Made by a program: the position numbers and the translations under genes. Below, piece after piece: positions 33,555 to 47,135 of a DNA stretch of 64,000 nucleotides. The notes under the pieces were generated by a model that searched no databases, was not told where the DNA came from, and saw only the letters and a program-made list of their open reading frames with translations. The stretch is taken from NCBI RefSeq assembly GCF_050003625.1, contig NC_134400.1, positions 193,345,726-193,409,725 on the forward strand, written 5' to 3'. Numbering within the stretch: the first letter of the stretch is position 1; the number at the start of each line of letters is the position of its first letter. The DNA is from Haematobia irritans. Taxonomy: Eukaryota > Arthropoda > Insecta > Diptera > Muscidae.

Positions 33555-36500
33555 ATCTAAATTATTTCTATAGAAATTTTTTTTATTTCTATAGAAAATT
33601 TTCCCCAAATTTAATTTCTTTACAAATTTTTGTTAAAATTGTATTTCTATACAAAATTTTGTCAGATTTGTATTTCTATACAAAATTTTGTCACAATTTT
33701 ATTTCAATAGAAAATTTTGTCAACATTTTATTTCTATAGAGATTTTTTTCAAAATTTTATTTCTGTAGAAATTTTTGTCACAATTTTATTTCTATAGAAA
33801 ATGTTGTTAAAATTTTATTTCTATAGAAAATTTTGTCAATATTTAATTTCTACAGAAAAATTTGTCAAATTTATATTTCAATACACAGTTTGTCAAAATT
33901 TTATTTCTATAGAAAATTTTGTAAACATTTTATTGGTGTAGAAAATATTGTCAATATTTTATTTCTATAAAAAATTTTGTCAAAATTTTATTTCTATAGA
34001 AATTGTTGTTAAAATTTTATATCTAAGAAAATTTTGTCAAAATTTTATTTCTATAGAAAATTTTGTTAAATTTTATTTCTATAGAAAATTTTGTGAAAAT
34101 GTATTTGTATAGAATATGTTTTCAAAATTTTATTTCTATACAAAATTTTGTCAGCATTTTATTTCTATAGAAAATTTTGTCAACATTTTATTTCTACAGA
34201 AAATTTTGTCACAATTTTATTTCTAAAGAAATTTTTGTGAAAATTTTATATCTAAGAAAATTTTGTCAAAATTTTATTTCTATAGAAAATTTTTTCAAAA
34301 TTTTATTTCTTTAAAAAAATTGGTCAACATTTTATTTCTATGGAGAATTTTTTCAAACTTTTATTTCTATGGAAATTTTTTTCAAAATTTTATTTCTGTA
34401 AAGAAATGTTGTCAAGATTTTAATTCTACTGAAAATTTTGTCAAAATTTTATTTCTATACACATTTTTTTCTATAGAAAATTTAATTTTAGTTCTATAGA
34501 AAATTTTGTTAAAATTTTATTTCTATAGAAAATTTTGTTAAAATTTTATTTCTATAGAATATGTTTTCAAAATTTTATTTCTCTAGAAAATTTTATTTTT
34601 ATAGAAAATTTTGTCAACATTTTATTTCTATAGAAAATTTTGTCAAAATTTTATTTCTATAGAAAATTTTGTCACAATTTTATTTCTAAAGAATTTTTTG
34701 TTAAAATTTTATTTCTATAGAAAATTTTGTAAAAATTTTATTTCTGTAGAAATTTTGTCAAAATTTTATTTCTATAGAAAATTTTGTCAACATTTTATTT
34801 CTGTAAAGAAATGTTGTTAAGATTTTAATTCTACTGAAAATTTTTTCAAAATTTTATTTCTAGACATATAATTTTCAATAGAAAATTTCATTTTATTTCT
34901 ATAGAAAATTTTGTCAAAATTTTATTTTAATAGAAAATTTTGTCAATATTTTATTTCTATAGAAATTTTGGTCAAAATTTTATTTCTATAGAAATTTTTG
35001 TAAACATTTTATTTCTTAAGTAATATTTGCCAACATTGTATTTCTATAGAGAATTTTTTCAAAATTTTATTTCTATAGAGAATTTGGTCAAACTTTTATT
35101 TCTATAGAAATTTTTGTTAAAATTTTATTTTTGTTAAAATTTTATATCTAAGAAAATTTGGTCAAAATTTTATTTCTATAGAAAATTTTGTCAACATTTT
35201 ATTTCTGTAAAGAAATGTTGTCAAGATTTTAATTCTACTGAAAATTTTTTCAAAATTTTATTTCTAGACATATAATTTTCTATAGAAAATTTCATTTTAT
35301 TTCTATAGAAAATTTTGTCAAAATTTTATTTTAATAGAAAATTTTGTCAATATTTTATTTCTATAGAAATTTTGGTCAAAATTTTATTTCTATAGAAATT
35401 TTTGTAAACATTTTATTTCTTAAGTAATATTTGCCAACATTGTATTTCTATAGAGAATTTTTTCAAAATTTTATTTCTATAGAGAATTTGGTCAAACTTT
35501 TATTTCTATAGAAATTTTTGTTAAAATTTTATTTCTATAGAAAATTTTGTCAAAATTTAATTTCTACAGAAAAATTTGTCAAATATCTATTTCAATACAC
35601 ATTTTGTCAAAATTGTATTTCTATAGAACATTTTGTCAAAATTTTATTTCTTTAAAGAAATGTTGTCAAGATTTCAATGCTACAGAAAATTTTGTCAAAA
35701 TTTTATTCCTATACACATATTTTTCTATAGAATTTTTTTTTATTTCTATTGAACATTTTGTCGAAATTTTATTTCTATAGAAACTTTTGTCAAAATTGTA
35801 TATCTATAGAAAAATTTTATTTCTATAAGAAATTTTGTAAAAAATATATTTCTTTAGAAAATTTTGTCAACATTTTTTTTCTATAGAGAATTTTTTTCAA
35901 AAATTTTATTTATATAAATATTTTTTTTAAAATTTTTATTTCTATAATTTTCTATAGAAAAATTTTTTCAAAATTTTATTTCTAGAAAAAAAATTTGTCA
36001 AGGTTTTATTTCTATACAAAATTTTGTCAAAATTTTATTTCTGTAGAAAATCTTGTCAAGATTTTATTTTTGAATTTTTTTTTCAAAATTGTATTGTAAG
36101 AGAATTTTCTCAAAATGTTATTCCTGTTGAAAATTTTGTTAAAAATACATTTCCATAGAATTTTTGTAAAAATTTTATTTCTATAGAAAATATTGCCAAA
36201 TTTTATTTCATTAAAGAAATTTTGTCAACATTTTATATCTGTAGAGAATTTTGACCAATTTTTTTCAAATATGTTTACTACAAACACATATTTTTCGCTG
36301 CGTGTATAGTGTGTGGACCAATTTCTATAGATGTCACCACTTGGAGAAATGTTTTTTTCAAAATTTCATTTTATTTCTATAGAAAATGTTGTTAAAATTT
36401 TATTTTTGTAGGAATTTTGTCAAAATTTTATTTCTATAGAAAATTTGGTCAAACTTTTATTTCTATTGAAAATTTTGTCAAAATTTTATTTTTATAATAA

Positions 36501-36565
36501 ATTTTGTCAAAATTTTATTTGTATAGAAAATTTTGTCAACATTTTATTTCTATTCAGAATTTTGC
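33555..36565 (+). repeat. 29-bp palindromic array, duplicated block
   Basis: GTC orientation. The non-array spacer with ACAAACACATATTTTTCGCTG occurs at about 33428 and 36280 (offset about 2,852 bp). A third, longer copy with the CACCACTTGGGGAAAC flank is at 36590-36712, adjacent to unique DNA. This shows segmental amplification that carried flanking DNA along. Confidence 0.94.
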
Positions 36566-36714
36566 CCATTTTTTGTCAAATATGTTTACTACAAACACAT
36601 ATATTTCTCTGCGTGTATAGTATGTGGACTAATCTCTATTAATAATAAAAACTAGATTCACCACTTGGGGAAACGTCTAACAAGAGTCCAAAAACAAAAA
36701 ATCCAAATTATCTG

Positions 36715-37685
36715 CAATGATGGAAAAACTAAAGCATCACACTAGCGTTTTGATTATTTAATAGGAGGACAAACATTCAACATCACCATCATCACTGTCG
36801 TCAGAGCCACCTCTGTCGTGGCGATGATGTGACGATGTTGCCAAAGTTGTTTTCAATACCGGAATTGGTGGTTTTGTCCTCACCACATAAGTCATCGTCG
36901 ACTTTGCTTTTGTTGTCGTTAACGGTCGCGCAATATCTCAGAAAAAGGCCAACATAACCAAATGGAGCAACTGGGCCCAAACATACGGATGAAAAACTGG
37001 CCTAGTCATATACTAGATTAGGTTAGTGGTACGCCCCACTGTTAGATGCAACTACAACTTGATTTGCAAGCAAATGCAGCAAATTCAAAATTGTTTGCAA
37101 TTGCATTAATTCGAGACAAGACGTGATCGATTCCAACCAATTGGCAATTGTGGAAAAAAACAGAAAACACATTTTACCCCCCAAAAATATACGAAAGATA
37201 GTTGAGATGATTGTTCACTTTGTCATTTTGGGTGGGAAAAGGTGGAGAGAATTGAGGTCACATCGAATGGACAAACATTAAATTGAGTGCAATAAGTGGG
37301 TGCGATATTATATTTTCTTCACTTTCGAACATTTTCATATTTCAGGCAAATTGTAAGCACGAGAACAGATGTCTATAAACATAAAACTTGGTAATTGGCA
37401 AAATATTGCATACACTGCATTGCCGTATTGAGGAAATTCGAACGAAACAGAATTACCTGATATCCGGTTCTATACTTGAGTTTGCACCTACATAGTTAGT
37501 ATGCCACTAATATTAACACCAAATACATGGTCGGGTGGGCGGATACCCAGGGCTAGATCGACTCAGGAGGTTATTCTAAGTAGATCGGTATATTTCAATA
37601 TTTTTAGCAGGCACAGTTATTATACCCTGACCCCTATGTGGTTTAGGATATAATGACGGAAAACTCAGAAATTAAGTATTGAAGA
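36715..37685. other. Apparently unique non-coding DNA with a degenerate Helitron-like 3' end
   Basis: No ORF of note. About 37550-37665 looks like a decayed 3' end of the same superfamily (CTAGATCGACTCAGG, then TTATACCCTGACCCC...TTAGGATATAA). Its hairpin differs from those of families A to C. Confidence 0.5.
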
Positions 37686-37689
37686 AATA

Positions 37690-40600
37690 AGAAATAAAAT
37701 TTTGACAAAATTTTCTATAGACAAAAATTTAGAAAAATTTCAAAAATTTTCTATAGAAAATTTTTTTCTATAAAAATAAAGTTTTAACAAAATGTTCTAT
37801 AGAAATAAAATTTTGACAAAACTTTCTTTAGAAATAAAATTTGTGAACATTTTCTATAGAAATAAAATTTTGACAAAATTTTCGTCATAAAAATTTAAAA
37901 AAAAATCTATAGAAATAAAATTTTGACAAAATTTTCTATAGAAATAAAATTTTGACAAAATTTTCTAAAGGAATACAAATTTTGTCGAAATTTTCTATAG
38001 AAATAAAATTTTGACAAAATTTTCTATAGAAACAAAATTTTAACAAAATTTTCTATAGTAATAAAATTTTGACAAAATTTTCTATAGAAATAAAATTTTG
38101 ACAAAATTTTCTATAGAAATAAAATTTTGATAAAATTTTCTATAGAAATAAAATTTTGACAAAATTTTCTATAGAAATAAAATTTTGACAAAATTTTCTA
38201 TAGAAAAAAAATTGAAAATTTTCAAAAATTTTCTATAGAAATAAAATGTTGACAAAAGTTTCTATAGGAATAACATTTTGAAAACATTTTCTATAAAAAT
38301 AAAATTTTAACAAAATTTTCTATGGAAATAAAATTTTGACAAAACTTTTTTAGAAATAAAATTTGGGAAATTTTTCTATAGAAATAAAATTTTGACAAAA
38401 TTTTCTTCATAAAAATTTTAAAAAAGTTTCTATAAAAATAAAATTTTGAAAAAAATTTTCTATAGAAATAAAATTTTGAAAAAATTTTCTATAGAAATAA
38501 AATTTTTAAAAAAATTTCTATAGAGATAAAATTTTGACAAAATTTTCTATAGAAATAAAACTTTGACAAAATTTTCTAAAGGAATACAAATTTTTCGAAA
38601 TTTTTTATAGAAATAAAATGTTGACAAAATTTTTTATAGAAATAAAATTTTGACAAAATTTTTATAGAAATAAAGTTTTTAAAAGATTTTCTATAGAAAT
38701 AAAATTTTGACAAAAATTTCGTTAGAAATAAAATTTGGGAAAATTTTCTATAGAAATAAAATTTTAACAAAATTTTCTTTATAAATAAAAATTAAAAAAA
38801 ATCTATAGAAATAAAATTTTAACAAAGTTTTCTATAGAAATAAAATTTTGACAAAATTTTCTTAGATATAAAATTTAAACAACAATTTCTTTAGAAGTAA
38901 AATTTAGACAACATTTTCTATAGAAATAAAATTTTGACAAAATTTTCTATAGAAATAAAATTGTGACAAAATTTTCTAAAGGAATACAAATTTTGTCGAA
39001 ATTTTTTATAGAAATAAAATGTTGACAAAATTTTTTATAGAAATAAAATTTTGACAAAATTTTTTATAGAAATAAAATTTTTAAAACATTTCTATAGAAA
39101 TAAAATTTTGACAAAACTTTCTTTAGAAATAAAATTTGGGAAAATTTACTATAGAAATAAAATTTTGACAAAATTTTCGTCATAAAAAGTTTAAAACAAT
39201 TCTATAGAAATAAAATTTTGACAAAATTTTTTTATAAATAAAAATTAAAAAAAATCTATAGAAATAAAATTTTAACAAAATTTTCTATAGAAATAAAATT
39301 TGACAAAATTTTCTTAGATATAAAATTTAAACAACAATTTCTTTAGAAGTAAAATTTAGACAAAATTTTCTACAGAAATAAAATTTTGACAAAATTTTCT
39401 ATAGAAATAAAATTGTGACAAAATTTTCTAAAGGAATACAAATTTTGTCGAAATTTTTTATAGAAATAAAATGTTGACAAAATTTTTTATAGAAATAAAA
39501 TTTTGACAAAATTTTTTATAGAAATAAAATTTTTAAAAAATTTCTATAGAAATAAAATTTTGACAAAACTTTCTTTAGAAATAAAATTTGGGAAAATTTT
39601 CTATAGAAATAAAATTTTTACAAAATTTTCGTCATAAAAATTTTAAAACAATTCTATAGAAATAAAATTTTGACAAAATTTTCTATAGAAATAAAATTTC
39701 GAAAAAAAATTCTATAGAAATAAAATTTTGAAAAAATTTCTATAGAGATAAAATTTTGACAAAATTTTCTATAGAAATAAAATTTTGACAAAATTTTCTA
39801 TAGAAATAAAATTTTGACAAATTTTTCTAAAGGAATACAAATTTTGTCGAAATTTTTTATAGAAATAAAATGTTGACAAAATTTTTTATAGAAATGAAAT
39901 TTTTAAAAAAAAATTCTATAGAAATAAAATTTGGGAAAATTTTCTATAGAAATAAAATTTTGATAAAATTTTCTATAGAAATAAAGTTTTTAAAAAATTT
40001 TCTATAGAAATAAAATTTTGACAAAAATTTCTTTAGAAATAAAATTTGGGAAAATTTTCTATAGAAATAAAATTTTGGCAAAATATTCTTTATAAATAAA
40101 ATTAAAAAAAAAACTATAGAAATAAAATCTTAACAAAATTTTCTATAGAAATTAAATTTTGACAAAATTTTGTATAGAAATAACATTTTTTATTGACAAC
40201 ATTTTTTATAGAAATAAAATGTTGACAACATTTTTTATAGAAATAAAATTTTGACAATATTTTTTATAGAAATAAAACTTTTAAAAAAATTTCTATCGAA
40301 ATAAAATTTTGATAAAAATTTCTTTAGAATTAAAATTTGGGAAAATTTTCTATGGAAATAAAATTTTGACAAAATTTTCTATAGAAATAAAGTTTTTAAA
40401 AAATTTTCTATAGAAATAAAATTTTGACAAAAATTTCTTTAGAAATAAAATTTGGGAAAATTTTCTATAGAAATAAAATTTTGACAAAATTTTCTTTATA
40501 AATAAAATTAAAAAAAAAAAATCTATAGAAATAAAATTTTAACAAAATTTTCTATAGAAATAAAATTTTGTATAGAAATAAAATTTTGACAAAATTTTCT

Positions 40601-42715
40601 ATAGAAATAAAATGTTGACAACATTTTTTATAGAAATAAAATGTTGACAACATTTTTTATAGAAATAAAATTTTGACAATATTTTTTATAGAAATAAAAT
40701 TTTTAAAAAATTTTCTATCGAAATAAAATTTTGATAAAAATTTCTTTAGAAATAAAATTTGGGAAAATTTTCTATGGAAATAAAATTTTGACAAAATTTT
40801 CTATAGAAATAAAATTTTGACAAAAATTTCTTTAGAAATAAAATTTGGGAAAATTTTCTATAGAAATAAAATTGTGACAAAATTTTCTTTATAAATAAAA
40901 TTAAAAAAAAATCTAAGAAAAAAAATTTTAACAAAATCTTGTATAGAAATAAAATTTTGACAAAATTTTGTATAGAAATAAAATTTTGACAAATTTTTCT
41001 ATAGAAATAAAATGTTGACAAAATTTTTTATAGAAATAAAATGTTGACAACATTTTTTATAGAAATAAAATTTTGACAAAATTTTTATTGAATTAAAATT
41101 TTTAAAAAAATTTTCTATCGAAATAAAATTTTGATAAAAATTTTCTATAGAAATAAAGTTTTTAAAAATTTTTCTATAGAAATAAAATTTTGACAAAAAT
41201 TTCTTTAGAAATAAAATTTGGGAAAATTTTCTATAGAAATAAAATTTTGACAAAATTTTCTTTATAAATAAAATTCAAACAAAAAAATATATAGAAATAA
41301 AATTTTAACAAAATTTTCTATAGAAATAAATAATTGACAAAATTTTCTATAGAAATAAAATGTTGACAACATTTTTTATAGAAATAAAATGTTGACAACA
41401 TTTTTTATAGAAATAAAATTTTGACAACATTTTTTATAGAAATAAAATTTTGACAACATTTTTTATAGAAATAAAATTTTGACAAAATTTTCAATAGAAA
41501 TAAAATGTTGACAACATTTTTTATAGAAATAAAATGTTGACATTTTTTATAGAAATAAAATTTTGACAACATTTTTTATAGAAATAAAATTTTTAAAAAA
41601 TTTTCTATAGAAATAAAATTTTGATAAAAATTTCTTTAGAAATAAAATTTGGGAAAATTTTCTATAGAAATAAAATTATGACAAAATTTTCTATAGAAAT
41701 AAAGTTTTTAAAAAATTTTCTATAGAAATAAAATTTTGACAAAAATTTCTTTAGAAATAATATTTGGGAAAATTTTCTATAGAAATAAAATTTTGACAAA
41801 ATTTTCTTTATAAATAAAATTAAAAAAAAAAAAATCTATAGTAATAAAATTTTAACAAAATTTTCTATAGAAATAAAATTTTGACAAAATTTTCTATAGA
41901 AATAAAATTTTGACAAAATTTTCTATAGAAATAAAATTTTGACAAAATTTTCTGTAGAAATAAAATTGTGACAAAATTTTCTATAGAAATAAAATTTTGA
42001 CAAAATTTTCTATAGAAATAAAATTTTGACAAAATTGTCTATAGAAATAAAATTTTGATAAAAATTTCTTTAGAAATAAAATTTGGGAAAATTTTCTATA
42101 GAAATAAAATTTTGACAAAATTTTCTTTATAAATAAAATTAAAAATCTATAGAAGTAAAATTTTAACGAAATTTTCTATAGAAATAAAATTTTGACAAAA
42201 TTTTGTATAGAAATAAAATTTTGACAAAATTTTCTATAGAAATAAATTTTGACAAAATTTTCTATAGAAATAAAATTTTGACAAAATTTTTAAAGGAATA
42301 CAAATTTTGTCGAAATTTTTTATAGAAATAAAATTTTGACAAAAATTTGTATAGAAATAAAATTTTTAAAAAATTTTCTAAAGAAATAAAATTTTGACAA
42401 AATTTTCTTTATAAATAAAATTAAAAAAAGAATCTATAGAAATAAAATTTTAATAAAATTTTCTTTAGAAATAAAATTTAAACAAAATTTTCTATAGAAA
42501 TAAGTTCACCAATGTGGTATCACAATGGACTGAATAGTCTAAGTGAGCCTGATACATCGGGCTGCCACGTGACCTAACCTTCTATAGAAATAAAATGTTG
42601 ACAAAATTTTCTATAGAAATAAAATTTAGACAAAATTTTCTATAGAAATAAAATTTTTACAAAATATTATACAGCAATAAAACTTTGACAAAATTTTCTA
42701 TAGAAATAAAATTTT
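37690..42715 (-). repeat. 29-bp palindromic array, about 5 kb
   Basis: About 170 units in GAC orientation, interrupted only by a SINE fragment. A recurring composite block (units with AAATTTGGGAAAATTTTC, then TTTATAAATAAAATTAAAAAAA, then CTATAGAAATAAAATTTTAAC) marks higher-order repeats. The short minus-strand ORFs are array artefacts. Confidence 0.95.
42503..42580 (+). mobile_element. 5'-truncated SINE fragment inside the array
   Basis: Matches the 3' 78 bp of the SINE at 56301-56972 (CACAATGGACTGAATAG, GCCTGATACATCGGGCTGCC, ACCTAACCT). It is flanked by TCTATAGAAAT on both sides (42491-42501 and 42581-42591), which fits a target duplication, though the array itself repeats this word. Confidence 0.85.
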
Positions 42716-43319
42716 AAAATTTTGTTGATATACTCACATCTTGTATTAAGCCATTCCCCAACATCCCAATATGTTATGTGTTTTATTAAAGGAAGTTTCA
42801 CATTATTGCCTCATCCAATTACACATCATAACGTATGGAATTAACCATTGTCAATGATTCCAATTATGCTGTTTAATTTAACAATCTAAAATCACTAAAA
42901 TGTGGACCACATTGTTGCAGCATAGTTGAAGATAATAGAAAAAAAATGCCAAACAAAAGTCCATATGTCATAAGACCATTTATTTTTTCCAGTCATTCAT
43001 GAAATCATCCTTCCTAAGATTCATCCATTCATTCATTCATTCATTCAATTGGTCAGTTGTTGTACCAGCCGCAATGCACCAGTTTAGGAGGCCATAAATG
43101 ACAATTTTTCTAGTGCTGTTTGTTTTTTAGGTAGGTTGGTTGTTTTTTTGGTCCATTTATTGTGTAATCACATTTTGCTTGCACATTTTGTAAGTGAATA
43201 ACTGGATTAAATTTTCCATCGGTTGTTTATGGTCTGCAATGGGCTCCTTGGTTATGAAATCGAAAAGTTACTGTGGACAGGGGGATTTCCGGAAGATTTT
43301 ATTTATTTCACAAATAATT
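42716..43319. other. Apparently unique non-coding DNA
   Basis: Contains a short (CATT)n tract at about 43022-43048. No gene recognised. Confidence 0.5.
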
Positions 43320-44118
43320 TACAAAGACGGACAAGCTTATATCGTCTTAGAATTTCTCCCTGATCAAGAATATATACTTTATATATACACTGAAAAAAAA
43401 GCATACTCGGTTCCAAAGATTTTGTCTTTACTTTAAAAAATTTGGTATTGATTCCGAGCCAAAGAAGCGGAGAATACAAGTAAGGATACTTTTAAGACAT
43501 AATTCTCTTTTAAATTTGGGTTTTGTGTACTTGCTTCTAGGAAGCAAATTTTAATTTTTCGCTTTCTCAGCTTTTTTTCTTCATATGTTATCGCAGTCCT
43601 TTAAAAACGAGTTAACGGCAACTTTATTTTCCAAATTAGGACTCGACATCCAGTAGAAATTATGCTATGTTTTAAGTAAAAAACTTCTTTAAAATAAAGT
43701 TTTGAAAAACATGTCCTATATTTGAACGATTTTTTGCTTTGTAGTCAAGATGCAAAAAGACAACAAATTTAAAGACAATTTCATTAAATTTAAAGAATTT
43801 TTCTGAATTATTAAAGTCAAGTTGACCTTTTTCTTTCATGTTAAGATACCCATTTTTAAGTCAAATCACTTAATTATAAGGACAACACGACTTCATTGAA
43901 AAGTTTATCGACTTTTGGACAAGGAACATAACTTTATTTTAGAGAAATGCGTCTTCTATGCTAAGCAAAATTTGTATTCGTATTTTAAAGACATGAAATC
44001 TTTAACCTCACGACAATATTTTTTTCAGCGTAGTCGGAAATCAATATTTCGATGTGTTACAAACGGAATGACAAACTTATTATACCCCCATCACAATTCT
44101 GTGGTGGTGGGTATAAAA
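43320..44118 (+). mobile_element. Family C element 3' end, split by a MITE
   Basis: ATATCGTCTTAGAATTTCTC and the TA-rich block lie left of the insertion (43320-43387). GTCGGAAATCAATATTTCG and the hairpin with TATACCCCCATCACAATTC and GTGGTGGTGGGTATAAAAA lie right of it (44033-44118). The same sequence is continuous in the C element at 16460-17528. Confidence 0.8.
43388..44030. mobile_element. TA-targeting MITE (643 bp)
   Basis: Termini CACTGAAAAAAAAGCATAC and, from the right, CGCTGAAAAAAATATTGTC. TA is present on each side (43386-43387 and 44031-44032). It disrupts a family C 3' end whose intact form is known from 16500-16600. No transposase, so a Tc1/mariner-type MITE by target only. Confidence 0.7.
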
Positions 44119-44149
44119 AGATTCGCAAATTCTTCTATAAAATCAACTT

Positions 44150-44520
44150 TTCTATCGAACTCAAATTTTGACAAAAATTTTTATAGATCTTAAATTTTGA
44201 AATTTTTTTTATAGAACTAACATTTTAACAAAACTTTCTATAGAAATACAATTTTGCAAAAATTTTCTATAGAAATAAAATTTTAACAAAAATTTCTTTA
44301 GAAGTAAAATTTGCGAAATTTTTCTATAGAAATAAAATTTTCAAAAAATTTTCTATAGAAATAAAATTTTAACAAAATTTTCTAAAGAACTAAAATTTTA
44401 ACAAAATTTTCTTTAGAAATAAAATTTTCAAAAATTTTATATTATGCTTATAAATACAACAATATTTCTATAGAATAAAATTTTGGGAAAATTTTCCATA
44501 GAAATAAATTGCAAGGAAAT
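44150..44520 (-). repeat. 29-bp palindromic array
   Basis: About 12 degenerate units, GAC orientation, directly left of a family A 3' end. Confidence 0.9.
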
Positions 44521-45484
44521 TTTGATGAAACTTCAAAATAGTTTGGTTTTTTATACCCTCCATCATAGGATGGAGGTATATTATTATACCCTCCATCATA
44601 GGATGGGGATATATTAACTTTGTCATTCCGTTTGTAACACATCGAAATATTGCTCTAAGACCCCATAAAGTATATATATTCTGGGTCGTGGTGAAATTCT
44701 GAGTCGATCTAAGCATGTCCGTCCGTCCGTCCGTCTGTTGAAATCACGCTAACTTCCGAACGAAACAAGCTATCGACTTGAAACTTGGCACAAGTAGTTG
44801 TTATCGATGTAGGTCGGATGGTATTGAAAATGGGCCATATCGGTCCACTTTTACGTATAGCCCCCATATAAAGGGACCCTCAGATTTGAATTGTGGAGCC
44901 TCTAACAGAAGCATATTTCATCCGAGCCGGCTGAAATTTGGTAGATGGTGTTGGTATATGGTCTCTAACAACCATGCAAAAATTGGTCCACATTGGTCCA
45001 TAATTATATATAGCCCCCATATAAACCGATCCCCAGATTTGGCTTGCGGAGCCTAAAAGAGAAGCAAATTTTATCCGATCCGGCTGAAATTTGCTACAAG
45101 GTGTTGGTATATGGTCTCTAACAACCATGCAAAAATTGGTTCACATCGGTCCATAATTATATATAGCCCCCATATAAACCGATCCCCAGATTTGGCTTGC
45201 GGAGCCTCAAAGAGAAGAAAATTTCATCCGATCTGGCTGAAATTTGGTACATGATGTTGGTATATGGTCTCTAACAACCATGCAAAAATTGGTCCATATC
45301 GGTCCTTAATTGTATATAGCCCCTATATAAACCGATCCCCAGATTTGGCTTGCGGAGCCTAAAAGAGAAGAAAAATTCATCCGATCCCGCTGAAATTTGC
45401 TACATGGTGTTGGTATATGGTCTCTAACAACCATGCAAAAATTGGTCCATATGGGTCCATAATTATATATAGCCCCCCATATAA

Positions 45485-46013
45485 CCCTTTCCGACCGTGT
45501 ACGCACAATTGTGCGGGTAAGTTTAAGTCTCTATAATTTCTTTAATATATGACGTACTGCGATAAGAGCGGCAAAAAAATAATTGTATATGCTCTCTCTT
45601 TGCCTAAGAATGTGAAAAACCGTTATAAATATTTGTTTTTTATATTAATTTTGTAGTTTCAGCAGTGTACTTTGCGCATTTGTAAAAATTAGTGGAAGAT
45701 GTAAGTTTGCAAATAAATTAAAATTATTTAAGTTGTGGAATATTTCATCAAACAACTGTTTTCAATAAGAAAACATATTAAATATTGTATGCAAACAGTA
45801 ACTTCGTGATTATTTTGTGTTTTTTGATATTTTTACGTCCGGACTTTTACCGGAATTTACCGGACGGCAACAATTGTGCGTATCCTGAAAGAACAGGATA
45901 CAGGATCAAACTGAACAAACTTATTAATTTAAAATGTTCTATGTACACATAAATAACAGAATTCAAAAATTTAGGAAAATCTATCACGTGGATCGGCTAC
46001 AGGTCGGAAAGGG
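45485..46013. mobile_element. piggyBac-like MITE with ATAA duplication (529 bp)
   Basis: Termini CCCTTTCCGACCGTGTA and, from the right, CCCTTTCCGACCTGTAG. ATAA flanks both sides (45481-45484 and 46014-46017), and uninterrupted A units read CATATAAACCG at this place. Inside, near both ends, is the palindrome CACAATTGTG. CCC-ended termini with a 4-bp target suggest piggyBac, whose usual target is TTAA. No transposase. Confidence 0.7.
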
Positions 46014-46499
46014 ATAAACCGATCCCCAGATTTGGGTTGCGGAGCCTCAAAGAGAAGCAAATTTCAGCCGATCCGCCTGATATTTGGTACATGATATTGG
46101 TATATGGTCTCTAACAACCATGCAAAAATTGGTCCACATCGGTTCATAATTATATATAGCCCCCATATAAACCGATCCCCAGATTTGGGTTGCGAAGTCT
46201 CCAAGAGAAGCAAATTTCATCCAATCCGGTTGTAATTTGGAACATGGTGTTAGTATATGATCTTTAACAACCGTGCCAGAATTTGTCCATATCGGTCCAT
46301 AATTATATATAGCCCCAATATAAAACATTCTCCAGATTTGACCTCCGGAGCCTCTTGGAGGGGCAAAATTCATCCGATCCGGTTCAAATTAGGAACGTGG
46401 TGTTAGTATATGGTCGCTAACAACCATACCAAAATTGGTCCAATCACACAAAAATTGGTCCATATCTCTTCATAATCACGGTTGCCACTAGAGCCAAAA

Positions 46500-47135
46500 A
46501 TAATCTACCAAAATTTTATTTCTATAGAAAATTTTATCAAAATTTTATTTGTATAGAAAATTTTGCCAAAATTTTATTTCTAGAGAAAATTTTGTTAAAA
46601 TTTTATTCGGTTCATAATCATGGTTGCCACTCGAGCCAAAAATAATCTACCAAGATTTTAGTTCTATAGAAAATTTTGTCAAAAGTTTATTTCTATAGAA
46701 AATTTTGTTAAAATTTTATTTCTATAGAAAATTTTGTCAAAATTTTATTTCTATAGAAAATTTTGTCAAATTTTATTTCTAGAGAAAATTTTGTTAAAAT
46801 TTTATTCGGTTCATAATAAAATTTTCATCATTGTCAAAATTTTATTTCTATAGAAAATTTTGTCAAAATTTTATTTCTATAGAAAATTTTGTTCAAATTT
46901 TATTCGGTTCATAATCATGGTTGCCACTCGAGCCAAAAATAATCTACCAAGATTTTAGTTCTATAGAAAATTTTGTCGAAAGTTTATTTCTATAGAAAAT
47001 TTTGTTAAAATTTTATTTCTGTAGAAATTTTTGTCAAAATTTTCTTTCTATAGAAAATTTTGTCAAAATTTTTATTTCTTTAGAAAATTTTGTGAAAATT
47101 TTATTTCTATAGAAAATTTTGTCAAAATTTTATGT
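46500..47135 (+). repeat. 29-bp palindromic array inside family A
   Basis: GTC orientation on plus, GAC relative to the host element. The junction segment CACTCGAGCCAAAAATAATC is itself repeated inside the array (about 46630 and 46930), so array plus junction was duplicated. Confidence 0.93.

Noticed and set aside
28990..36565. CRISPR-like regular spacing of short palindromic repeats
   Set aside because: The units are contiguous degenerate repeats without unique spacers, and the context is a eukaryotic genome.
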